From: Candidatus Allochristensenella caecavium
Lineage (GTDB): Bacteria > Bacillota > Clostridia > Christensenellales > QAND01
DNA: 64,000 nucleotides
Reading direction: 5' to 3'
NCBI GenBank assembly: GCA_904397865.1
Contig: CAJFOS010000011.1
Span: forward strand, 1-64,000
Numbering within the stretch: the stretch's first letter is position 1; every line of letters begins with the position of its first letter. Made by a program: the position numbers and the translations under genes. Below are positions 25,634 through 33,302 of this stretch, in pieces. The notes under the pieces were generated by a model. That model had not been told where the DNA came from. It saw only the letters and a program-made list of their open reading frames with translations, and ran no database searches.

Positions 25634-26701
25634 ATGACAAAATCGGATTTCTTTATTCCCGCCACCGCAGAGAACCTTATCATGGGACGCCTGGACCCAC
25701 GCAAGCCGCCCATCCTGCACATACCGGACGGTGCAACCGTGCAGATGGAAACCATCAGCTCCATCAAACGGGAACGCCGGCAGACGGCCCGCGACTTTTT
25801 CCAGGCCGAAGGCGTGTCCTTGGCCGGCACGGAAGCGGGCCGCCTGTGCGACGCGCTCGACCGGCTGCGCGAAATCGACCCGGAATACGACCCTCAGAAA
25901 TGGGGCGTTCACAAGATTACCGGCCCGCTCTATATCGACGGTGCACAGCCCGGTGACGTCCTGGAGGTCCGTCTGCTCGATACCCATCTGACCCTGCCTT
26001 ATGGCAATGCAATGACCTTTCCTCAGGTCAGCGCTTTACCCGATTGGATTGTATCGGACTCCTATCATGTTATTTCTTATGACTCGCAGCGAATGTGGGG
26101 CCATTTCCTGGACATGCGCATTCCCCTGCATCCCTTTTTCGGCATTTTGGGCGTTGCCCCGCACAGGCCTGCCCATTCTTCCGCCCCAGGTGCATTTGGC
26201 GGCAATATTGATTGCCGGCATCTTGTCAAAGGGACCTCGCTGTTTCTACCCGTGCAGCTTCCTGGCGCCTTGTTCTATGCTGGCGACCCGCACGCAGCCC
26301 AAGGGAATGGAGAGGTCAGCATGTGTGCTATTGAAACCGCCGCTTTAACCGGTGTCTTTCAATTCGTTCTGCACCACGGCCATTCTCTGCCAGCCCCCTT
26401 GATTGAAACGCCCACGCATTTCATCACCCTTGGCCTGTCCCGCGACCTGGACGAGGCCATGCGCGACGCGCTGCGCCAGGCTATCTCTTTTTTGCAAAGC
26501 CGCAAGGGATTGTCCGTCAACGACGCTATGATTTTCTGCAGCATCGCCGTTGATTTTGAAGTCACGCAGGTCGTCAACGGCGTGCAGGGCGTTCATGCCA
26601 TGCTTGATAAACGGATTCTCAACCTGGAAAACGCATCCTTCTGGAACGCCGATGGTTCCGTCTATTATCGAAGCGATTGGCCCCTTGCCCAACGGTGGTA
26701 A
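25634..26701 (+). CDS. Acetamidase/formamidase family amidohydrolase
   Basis: A 355-aa protein of the FmdA/AmdA family, enzymes that hydrolyse short amides to acid and ammonia. Family motifs are GPLYIDGAQPGDVLEVRL, GVAPHRP with FGGNIDCRHLVKGT, and GDPHAAQGNGEVS, which together hold the metal-binding His and Asp residues. Substrate range is not predictable. The ATG at 25634 is chosen since AAGGGGTG lies nine bases upstream; longer frames have no ribosome site. A promoter followed by a terminator in the leader implies attenuation control. Confidence 0.88.
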   Translation: MTKSDFFIPATAENLIMGRLDPRKPPILHIPDGATVQMETISSIKRERRQTARDFFQAEGVSLAGTEAGRLCDALDRLREIDPEYDPQKWGVHKITGPLYIDGAQPGDVLEVRLLDTHLTLPYGNAMTFPQVSALPDWIVSDSYHVISYDSQRMWGHFLDMRIPLHPFFGILGVAPHRPAHSSAPGAFGGNIDCRHLVKGTSLFLPVQLPGALFYAGDPHAAQGNGEVSMCAIETAALTGVFQFVLHHGHSLPAPLIETPTHFITLGLSRDLDEAMRDALRQAISFLQSRKGLSVNDAMIFCSIAVDFEVTQVVNGVQGVHAMLDKRILNLENASFWNADGSVYYRSDWPLAQRW

Positions 26702-26756
26702 CCAATCGTATCCAACCCTTTGGCTCAAGACCTTTCTGCCTCTCGCTATTGCACAC

Positions 26757-26785
26757 TTGTCCGTTGGCACAATCTACGGTATAAT
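26757..26785 (+). promoter_or_regulatory. Promoter of tRNA-Ser(UGA)
   Basis: TTGTCC, 17-bp spacer, TATAAT, 14 bases before the tRNA. Confidence 0.75.
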
Positions 26786-26799
26786 AACAGCACCGTCGA

Positions 26800-26888
<89 letters not shown>

Positions 26889-26909
26889 TATCGCAAACCA
26901 TTTTGCAGT

Positions 26910-26943
26910 AAAAGTCCCACCGGTTTTTCGGATGGGATTTTTA
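26910..26943 (+). terminator. Terminator after tRNA-Ser(UGA)
   Basis: GTCCCACCGG/CGGATGGGAT imperfect stem around TTTTT, followed by a T run. Confidence 0.65.
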
Positions 26944-27007
26944 CTTATCCTTTCATTGCCCCCTTCTGCAAAACGCAGATCCCGCTTTCCGGATTGGTTG
27001 TAAATGT

Positions 27008-27160
27008 CTATTTAATCACAACCTTCCGCAAAAGAAATTGGGCGTTCCAGTCCAGCGCATCTTCATAATTAGCAGCAATCTTTGTTCGCTTTCCCCGCTT
27101 TTTGACGAAAGGCGCAATCGCATACGATTGTTTTTTGGGTAACAAGTTGCTTTCCTTCAT
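27008..27160 (-). pseudogene. Remnant of a gene downstream of tRNA-Ser, C-terminal piece
   Basis: A minus-strand frame of 50 codons from ATG, 60 codons from the preceding stop, ends at a TAG. The product (MKESNLLPKKQSYAIAPFVK, then KRGKRTKIAANYEDALDWNA and a basic tail ending LLRKVVIK) reads like the end of a real protein: balanced composition, Lys/Arg-rich, no low complexity. There is no ribosome site at the ATG, and the frame is closed upstream by a stop in an A-rich stretch, so I read it as the truncated 3' end of a lost gene. Its place just after a tRNA gene fits an old integration or deletion scar. Family not recognised. Confidence 0.4.
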
Positions 27161-27282
27161 TCGTTTGATGAATGTACCCGCTCTTTTCTGCGCTCGCCCG
27201 TTTTTTTACTTTTTTAGCCCCTTATTAAATCCCTCGTTGATACAATTCCGATGAATTTTAGTCGGCGCCCGCCAAAAGCCCG

Positions 27283-27311
27283 TTGACAAACCGCCCATAA
27301 ATAGGTACAAT
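27283..27311 (+). promoter_or_regulatory. Promoter of T-box/ABC transporter operon
   Basis: TTGACA, 17-bp spacer, TACAAT, directly before the T-box leader. Confidence 0.85.
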
Positions 27312-27317
27312 TCTTTC

Positions 27318-27600
27318 ATATTACAAAGGCTGTGACCAAAAATAAGTACGCTCGCCCGTGCCTTTTTCAGAGAGCTTCCGGCAGGTGCAAGGAAGTAAGG
27401 GTTGGCTTGCGGAATTCCTTTTGGTAGCTGCAGGCTGAACGTCGGATATGGATGACCAGTAGGCTGCGCCGGGTCGCGCCCGTTAAGGCGCTGGAACAGT
27501 CATTGGCTGCTCATTGAGTTTGTTTTTGCAAAAAAACAAAAAAATCAGGTGGTACCGCGAATTGCATTCGTCCTCGATATAACGGGGGCGTTTTTTGTTT
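27318..27600 (+). promoter_or_regulatory. T-box riboswitch leader
   Basis: A tRNA-sensing T-box leader of about 280 bases. Visible landmarks are AAGTA near 27349 (5' side of the specifier loop), CAGAGAGC near 27376, the distal stem with GTAGCTGCAGGCTGAAC, UGA elements near 27333 and 27453 resembling the K-turn, the T-box AGGTGGTACCGCG (27547-27559), and a terminator CGTCCTCG/CGGGGGCG plus T run (27569-27600). Uncharged cognate tRNA would stabilise the antiterminator. The specifier codon is not clear by hand folding. The T-box variable base is U, which favours a tRNA with discriminator A. It controls the ABC importer that follows. Confidence 0.9.
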
Positions 27601-27649
27601 TGTTTTGTAACCTAACGGGTTTCAAAAATAGAAGGGGAGGAAACATTTC

Positions 27650-28648
27650 ATGAAAAAACCAGCTAAACTTCTCACCCTGGCGTTGGCGGTTTGTATGCCG
27701 CTGGCGATGGCAGGCTGTGGCGGCGGTGACACCGAAAGCGGACAGCTCAAAGTCGGCATCGTGCAATACCAGAACCACGTTGCGCTCGATTCAGCGCGGG
27801 AGGGCTTTATCAAAGCTCTGGCGGATAATGGCTATGAAGATGGTAAAACCATCACCATTACCTACCAAAACGCCCAAGGCGACCAGTCCAACCTCGGCAC
27901 GATTTGCGACCAGCTTATCAGCGATAAATCCGATTTGATTCTCGGCATTGCAACGCCGGCTGTGCAAACGCTGGCACAAAAGACAACGGAAATTCCCGTC
28001 CTGGGAACCGCTGTAACGGACTATGTAGAAGCCAAGGTTGTCAATTCTGACGAAGCGCCCGGCGGCAACGTCACCGGTACCAGCGATATGAACCCCATTG
28101 AAGAACAGATTGACCTGCTCAAGAAATTGGTGCCCAACGCTCAAACCGTCGGCGTATTGTACGCCTCCAGTGAAGACAATTCCGTGCTCCAGGCTAAGCT
28201 GGCAAAGGAAGCCATTGAAAGCAAAGGCCTCAAGTATGTCGAAGCGACGGTCACCAACGTCAACGACATCCAGCAGGTTACGCAGAGCATCGTTGATAAA
28301 TGCGACGCCATCTATATTCCGACCGATAACATGTTCGCTTCGGCAATGCCCATCGTTCACGGCGTGACCAAAACCAGCAAAACGCCTACCATCTGCGGGG
28401 AATCCGGCATGGTGCAAACCGGTGGACTTGCCACGCTGGGCATCAACTATTATGACCTGGGCTATCAAACAGGCTTGATGGCGGTTAAGATTCTCAAAGG
28501 GGAAGCGGAACCCGCATCCATGCCGGTTGAAAAGCCGAGCCAGTATGATTACGCCATCAACGGCGAAGTGGCAACGGAACTGGGCATCGAAATTCCTGCG
28601 GATTTACAGGATTCCGTCATCCAGCCGCAAGCTAGCCCGGCCCAATAA
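27650..28648 (+). CDS. ABC importer substrate-binding lipoprotein, TrpX/ABC_sub_bind family
   Basis: A 332-aa extracellular lipoprotein with signal and lipobox LAMAGC (Cys23), belonging to the ABC_sub_bind (PF04392) family that includes TrpX. Features are VGIVQYQNHVALDSAREGF at the start of the first lobe, the hinge region, and GLATLGINYYDLGYQTG late in the second lobe. It is the first gene of a three-gene importer under T-box control, so the ligand is probably an amino acid or precursor; tryptophan is known for streptococcal TrpXYZ, but the leader here does not prove this. Good AAGGGGAGG before the ATG. Confidence 0.88.
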   Translation: MKKPAKLLTLALAVCMPLAMAGCGGGDTESGQLKVGIVQYQNHVALDSAREGFIKALADNGYEDGKTITITYQNAQGDQSNLGTICDQLISDKSDLILGIATPAVQTLAQKTTEIPVLGTAVTDYVEAKVVNSDEAPGGNVTGTSDMNPIEEQIDLLKKLVPNAQTVGVLYASSEDNSVLQAKLAKEAIESKGLKYVEATVTNVNDIQQVTQSIVDKCDAIYIPTDNMFASAMPIVHGVTKTSKTPTICGESGMVQTGGLATLGINYYDLGYQTGLMAVKILKGEAEPASMPVEKPSQYDYAINGEVATELGIEIPADLQDSVIQPQASPAQ

Positions 28649-28698
28649 CTTCGATGTATCCTACACCGTTTCGGCGGAACGCCTGTTTCGCCGAAACA

Positions 28699-28746
28699 GG
28701 ACAAATACGGACCGGTCGGTGTCTCCGGTCCGCGTTTGTCTTTTTC
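28699..28746 (+). terminator. Intra-operon hairpin between binding protein and permease
   Basis: GACAAA-TACGGACCGG pairs with CCGGTCCGCG-TTTGTC and is followed by TTTTT. A second hairpin, TTTCGGCG/CGCCGAAA, precedes it. Partial termination here would give more binding protein than permease. Confidence 0.65.
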
Positions 28747-28787
28747 CGGTTATTGATTTGTCAGTTCTATTTTGAAGGGGAAACAAC

Positions 28788-29696
28788 ATGTCTGGATTGA
28801 TTGATGTTCTCTGGGGCGCTGTGTCCCTCGGCCTTTTGTGGGCCGTGATGACCATTGGGGTCTATATCACCTACCGCATTCTCGATATTGCGGACTTGAC
28901 GGTGGAAGGCAGCATCGCTACCGGCGCAGCTGTGGCCGCGCAATGCATTGTCAGCGGCGTCAGCCCGGTATTGGCCACGCTGCTGGCCACCATAGCCGGT
29001 ATGCTGGCGGGCCTAATTACCGGCCTTTTGCATACCAAGTTAAAAATCCCGGCGTTGCTTGCCGGCATTTTGACGATGATTGGGCTGTTCTCCATCAATC
29101 TGCATATCATGGGCGATAAGGCCAACGTTTCGCTGCTTCGCATGCAAAGCATCTATACCGCCTTTCAGAATATGGGGTTGGATACCACCACCGCGATTGC
29201 ACTTGTGGGGCTGTTGTTTGTGGCCGGCGTTATCGCGCTGTTGTATTGGTTCTTCGGCACCGAGATTGGCTGTTCCATCCGCGCAACCGGCAATAATCCC
29301 AACATGGTGCGCGCCCAAGGCATCAACACCAACACCATGAAGATTCTCGGTCTGGTTATCAGCAATGGCCTGGTCGCGCTCAGCGGCGCGCTCATTGCAC
29401 AAAATCAGGGCTTTTCCGATGTGCAGATGGGCATTGGCTCCATCGTCATCGGCTTGGCTTCCGTCATCATTGGCGAAGTATTGTTCAGCAAACGCAACTT
29501 TTTCACTCGCCTGCTGGGGCTGGTGTTTGGTTCCGTTACCTACCGTATCATCATCGCAGTTGTGTTGAAATTGGGGATGCCCGCCAATGACCTCAAGCTG
29601 TTTACAGCCGTCACCGTGGCCCTTGCCCTGTCGCTGCCGTTAATCCGGCAGGGCGTTCAGTCCAAACGGCGCAACAAACAACAGGGGGTGAACTGA
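28788..29696 (+). CDS. ABC importer permease (BPD_transp_2 type)
   Basis: A 302-aa inner-membrane permease with about eight or nine helices, of the branched-chain/TrpY-type permease family. The sequence has the family patterns DLTVEGSIATGAAVAA, LLHTKLKIPALLAGI and ATGNNPNMVRAQGINTNTMKILGL, the last being the coupling segment that contacts the ATPase. It works as a homodimer with the ATPase encoded one base downstream of its stop. GAAGGGGAAAC precedes the ATG. Confidence 0.9.
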   Translation: MSGLIDVLWGAVSLGLLWAVMTIGVYITYRILDIADLTVEGSIATGAAVAAQCIVSGVSPVLATLLATIAGMLAGLITGLLHTKLKIPALLAGILTMIGLFSINLHIMGDKANVSLLRMQSIYTAFQNMGLDTTTAIALVGLLFVAGVIALLYWFFGTEIGCSIRATGNNPNMVRAQGINTNTMKILGLVISNGLVALSGALIAQNQGFSDVQMGIGSIVIGLASVIIGEVLFSKRNFFTRLLGLVFGSVTYRIIIAVVLKLGMPANDLKLFTAVTVALALSLPLIRQGVQSKRRNKQQGVN

Positions 29697-29697
29697 C

Positions 29698-30492
29698 ATG
29701 CTGGAAGTCAAAGGAATCCACAAAGTCTTTAACGCCGGCACCGTCAATGAAAAAGTGGCGCTCAAACATGTTGACCTGACGCTTGAGGAAGGCGATTTTG
29801 TCACCGTCATCGGCGGCAACGGCGCGGGAAAATCCACGCTGTTGAACTGCGTAGCGGGCGTTTATCCGGTCGATGCCGGTTCCATTCGCATCGATGGTAC
29901 CGATGTCACCCGTCTGTCCGAACATAAACGCGCCGCCCTGCTGGGGCGCGTGTTCCAAGACCCCATGATGGGCACCGCTTCCAATATGGGCATTGAGGAA
30001 AACCTGGCGCTGGCTTATCGCCGCGGCCAGCGGCGTACCTTGCGCTGGGGCATTTCAACACAGGAACGTGAATTATATAAGGAACTGCTCTCTCAGTTGC
30101 ATTTGGGGCTGGAAGACCGCATGAGCGCCAAAGTCGGCCTTCTCTCCGGTGGCCAGCGGCAGGCACTGACGCTCCTGATGGCCACGCTCAAACGGCCCAA
30201 GGTGCTTCTTTTGGATGAACATACCGCAGCGCTGGACCCTAAAACCGCCGCCAAAGTCCTGGAATTGAGCGACCAGTTCATCCAGGAAGGCCATCTGACC
30301 ACGCTGATGGTCACGCACAACATGCGTGACGCCATCAAGCATGGCAACCGCCTCATCATGATGTATGACGGGCAAATTATCCTCGATATCCGCGGTCCGG
30401 AAAAGGAAAATCTCACCGTGGACGATTTGCTGCATCAGTTCGAAAAGGTCAGCGGCGAAGAATTTGCCAACGACCGCGCTTTGCTTTCTTAA
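29698..30492 (+). CDS. ABC importer ATPase subunit (TrpZ-like)
   Basis: A 264-aa ABC ATPase powering the importer. Walker A is GGNGAGKST, the Q loop lies near VFQDPMMGTA, the signature appears as LLSGGQRQALTLLMA, and Walker B is KVLLLDEHTAALDP with the normal following H-loop in MVTHNM. The start lies one base after the permease stop and has GGGGG upstream, so expression is tightly linked. A strong terminator follows. Confidence 0.92.
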   Translation: MLEVKGIHKVFNAGTVNEKVALKHVDLTLEEGDFVTVIGGNGAGKSTLLNCVAGVYPVDAGSIRIDGTDVTRLSEHKRAALLGRVFQDPMMGTASNMGIEENLALAYRRGQRRTLRWGISTQERELYKELLSQLHLGLEDRMSAKVGLLSGGQRQALTLLMATLKRPKVLLLDEHTAALDPKTAAKVLELSDQFIQEGHLTTLMVTHNMRDAIKHGNRLIMMYDGQIILDIRGPEKENLTVDDLLHQFEKVSGEEFANDRALLS

Positions 30493-30507
30493 TTCCAGCA
30501 TACCGAT

Positions 30508-30538
30508 AAGGGGACGAATCAAACTTCGTCCCCTTTTT
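30508..30538 (+). terminator. Terminator of ABC importer operon
   Basis: AAGGGGACGAA/TTCGTCCCCTT stem followed by TTTTT. Confidence 0.9.
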
Positions 30539-30601
30539 GTTTGACGTTTCTCCCTTTTGCGCGGTACAATCATCGTATATCCTACAGAAAGGAACCGCAG
30601 G

Positions 30602-31540
30602 ATGCCGCTTCTTTCCATCGTGGTTCCCTGTTATAACGAACAGGAAACGCTCCCATTTTTCTTTCCCGCTGTCAGCCGCGTCGCGGAACAGTTGCGCACG
30701 CAGGTGGATTTTGAATGGATTTTCGTCAATGACGGTTCCAAGGACGATACGCTCCGTGTGCTCAAAGACCTGCATGCCCAGGACGCACGCGTGCATTATC
30801 TATCCTTTTCGCGCAACTTTGGCAAGGAAGCCGCCATGCTCGCCGGGCTCACCAAGGCCCGCGGGGATTTTGTCGCCGTCATGGACGCGGATTTGCAGGA
30901 CCCGCCGCAGATGCTCGTGGAAATGTATCAGTCTATCACCAGCGAACCGATTGACTGCGTAGCCACGCGCCGCGTTTCCCGCAAAGGGGAACCGCCCATT
31001 CGTTCTTTTTTTGCACGGCGTTTCTATGCGCTTATCAACCGTCTTTCCAAAACCCAGATTGTCGATGGCGCACGCGATTTCCGTTTGATGACCCGCCGCA
31101 TGGTCGATGCAATTCTGCAAGTCAAGGAATATAACCGTTTTTCCAAAGGCATCTTCAGCTGGGTCGGCTTTCAAACCAAGTGGCTTACCTATGAAAACGT
31201 CCAGCGCGTGGCCGGGGAAACCAAATGGTCGTTTTGGAAATTGCTGCTCTATTCCTTTGACGGTATTGTGGCCTTTTCCACAGCGCCGCTGGCGCTGGCC
31301 TCCATCATCGGTTTTCTGTTCTGCCTGATTGCCTTTGTCATGATTTGCATCATCATCGCCAAAACCCTTATCTGGGGGGACCCGGTTGCCGGCTATCCTT
31401 CCCTGGTGTGCATCATTTTTTTCATCGGGGGCATTCAGCTTTTCTGCATCGGCATTCTGGGCCAGTATTTATCCAAAACATATCTGGAAACCAAAAAACG
31501 CCCCTTGTACATTATCGCAGAAGAGGATGAAACGGACTGA
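30602..31540 (+). CDS. Family 2 glycosyltransferase, GtrB/DPM1-like
   Basis: A 312-aa membrane-bound GT2 enzyme. Residues 1-220 are the GT-A domain with VVPCYNEQETLP, the metal-site MDADLQDPP (D-x-D) and a QDPP loop typical of polyisoprenyl-phosphate glucosyl/mannosyl transferases. Two C-terminal membrane helices (about 225-295) anchor it. GtrB-type enzymes load a sugar from a nucleotide sugar onto undecaprenyl phosphate for later transfer to wall polymers or lipids outside. The ATG at 30602 has GAAAGGAACC upstream. It appears monocistronic, with no flippase gene adjacent. Confidence 0.9.
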   Translation: MPLLSIVVPCYNEQETLPFFFPAVSRVAEQLRTQVDFEWIFVNDGSKDDTLRVLKDLHAQDARVHYLSFSRNFGKEAAMLAGLTKARGDFVAVMDADLQDPPQMLVEMYQSITSEPIDCVATRRVSRKGEPPIRSFFARRFYALINRLSKTQIVDGARDFRLMTRRMVDAILQVKEYNRFSKGIFSWVGFQTKWLTYENVQRVAGETKWSFWKLLLYSFDGIVAFSTAPLALASIIGFLFCLIAFVMICIIIAKTLIWGDPVAGYPSLVCIIFFIGGIQLFCIGILGQYLSKTYLETKKRPLYIIAEEDETD

Positions 31541-31642
31541 TTCCGTTCCCTCCTTTCTTTGGATACAACAGAGGCGTGCCTATTCCAAATGCCCATGTTT
31601 ATGCGTCGGTTTTTGTCGATGCATCCCTTTTCCCAGGCAATC

Positions 31643-31686
31643 ATAAAACGTGAAGCGGCCAGATACAGCCGCTTCGTTTTATTTTT
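31643..31686. terminator. Bidirectional terminator
   Basis: ATAAAACGTGAAGCGGC/GCCGCTTCGTTTTAT stem with T-rich flanks on both strands, between convergent genes. Confidence 0.85.
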
Positions 31687-31690
31687 ATGC

Positions 31691-33061
31691 TTATTTTTTG
31701 ACATACAATCGGGTGCGCGTCGCATAACGCGGTTCGTTTGGGTCCTCCCAGATTGTCTTGGCTACCTTGGCCCAATTCTCCGAGGCCTTCTGCGTTTTGG
31801 CCGTCAGGTCGTCCACATTTTCCGGCGAAAGCATCTCCGTCGAATGCGCGCCTGAACGCTTGACCATGTCGCGCAGCCGTTCCGGATTGTCCAACAGCGG
31901 ACACGGGCGCAGCATGTTGTCATTAAACGGCTGATTTTTGCGGTATTCCATAAACAGCGGCGAATGCAGGGCCTCCAGCAAGCTGACGTCTTTGATATTA
32001 ACATTGGAATAATGGATGAAGGCGCATGGTTCTACATCGCCGTTGGCATTGATGTGAAAATAGTTGCGCCCGCCGGCAATACAGCCCATCGTGTATTCCC
32101 CATCGTTCCAGAAATCCAACAGGAATGCCGGCTTGGTCTGCCGCCATTTGCGCATCTGGTGATACATGAACTCGCGCTGTTCCGCTGTAGCAACCAGTTC
32201 CGGCACCGCATCCGCACCCACCGGGATATAGGTGAAATACCAGCCGAATAGGCACCCCTTTTCAATCAGGAAATCCACATATTCGTCCGACCCTACGCAA
32301 TCCACGTTTTTGCTGTGATAACAGGTCGAAAACCCAAACACACAGCCTTCCTTGCGCAGAATGTCCATCGCCTTGATGACATGCGCATATGTCCCCTTGC
32401 CGCGGCGCATATCCGTTTCCTCTTCGTATCCTTCGATGGAAAACGCCAGTGCAAAGTTGCCCACGCGGTGCAGCTCCTTTGCAAATGCTTCGTCGACCAG
32501 TGTGCCGTTGGTAAACGCCAAAAACACGCAGTCCTGATGCGCTTCACACAGCTGAATCAGTTCGTCTTTGCGCACCGTGGGTTCCCCGCCGGAAAAGATA
32601 TAGGTATAGATGCCCAGTTCCTTGCCTTCACGGATGATGCGGTCCAGCACTTCGTACGGCAGGTTGGAATTTTTGCCATATTCTGCTGCCCAGCATCCCG
32701 TGCATTTGAGGTTGCAGGCAGCCGTCGGGTCCATCAGAATCGCCCACGGGATGTTGCAATCGTACTTCTGGATGCTCTCCATTCGCTTGTTGTAACTTTC
32801 CATCGCCACATTCAACACCAAGCTGCTGGCCAGCTTTTCCAAAATATCCGGCGCAACCTGCTTGAAGATGTTGTGCAAAAAGATATTCCAGTTGTTCTCC
32901 GGGTCATCCAGGACGGTGTGAAGGTTGTCATACGTCCGTTGGTTCACATGATTGCGGTCCAGTTTTTCCGCCCAATCCAACAGTTGCGGAAACGTCTTAT
33001 CCGGGTCCTTGACCGCTTTGCGCACCATCATGTTCACCGCTGCCTGTTTTATTGCTCCCAT
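31691..33061 (-). CDS. Radical SAM protein with SPASM-like C-terminus
   Basis: A 456-aa radical S-adenosylmethionine enzyme. An N-terminal helical part of about 100 residues precedes the 4Fe-4S motif CNLKCTGCW (C116, C120, C123), FSGGEPTVR and an SAM-binding core. The C-terminal part carries further cysteines (MGCIAGGRN, VEPCAFIHY, LRPCPLLDNP), consistent with an auxiliary cluster. No peptide substrate gene or RiPP partner is adjacent. Some clostridial radical SAM proteins of this general build act on membrane lipids, but that is only one possibility. GGGAG lies ahead of the start. It is monocistronic. Confidence 0.85.
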   Translation of the reverse strand: MGAIKQAAVNMMVRKAVKDPDKTFPQLLDWAEKLDRNHVNQRTYDNLHTVLDDPENNWNIFLHNIFKQVAPDILEKLASSLVLNVAMESYNKRMESIQKYDCNIPWAILMDPTAACNLKCTGCWAAEYGKNSNLPYEVLDRIIREGKELGIYTYIFSGGEPTVRKDELIQLCEAHQDCVFLAFTNGTLVDEAFAKELHRVGNFALAFSIEGYEEETDMRRGKGTYAHVIKAMDILRKEGCVFGFSTCYHSKNVDCVGSDEYVDFLIEKGCLFGWYFTYIPVGADAVPELVATAEQREFMYHQMRKWRQTKPAFLLDFWNDGEYTMGCIAGGRNYFHINANGDVEPCAFIHYSNVNIKDVSLLEALHSPLFMEYRKNQPFNDNMLRPCPLLDNPERLRDMVKRSGAHSTEMLSPENVDDLTAKTQKASENWAKVAKTIWEDPNEPRYATRTRLYVKK

Positions 33062-33258
33062 GTTTGTTCATGCTCCCTTCGTTAGCAATCAGGGATTCCC
33101 CTTTTATTTTTAATATTATATCGCCCTTTTTCCTCAAAAAAATATAGACAAATCCCCCTCTGTGTCCGATATCCTTAGACAACTTGGCTACTTTGTCTGC
33201 ATTTGACGCTAGTATATACAAAATATCGCATTCTCATTCTTGCCCGCCGTGGGGCAGT
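33062..33258. other. Intergenic upstream of radical SAM gene
   Basis: A-T rich stretch of about 200 bases holding a TATAAT at about 33117 on the minus strand without a good -35; no gene seen. Confidence 0.4.
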
Positions 33259-33289
33259 AAAAAAACAGGGGCCCTGTTCGGCCCCTGTC
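33259..33289 (-). terminator. Terminator after anchored 5'-nucleotidase gene
   Basis: ACAGGGGCC/GGCCCCTGT stem followed on the minus strand by seven T. Confidence 0.85.
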
Positions 33290-33302
33290 CCTTGTGGATG
33301 GG

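Noticed and set aside
27449-27451. UGG as the T-box specifier (tryptophan)
   Set aside because: It can pair with CCA on the 5' side next to the K-turn, so it is probably helix; specifier left open.
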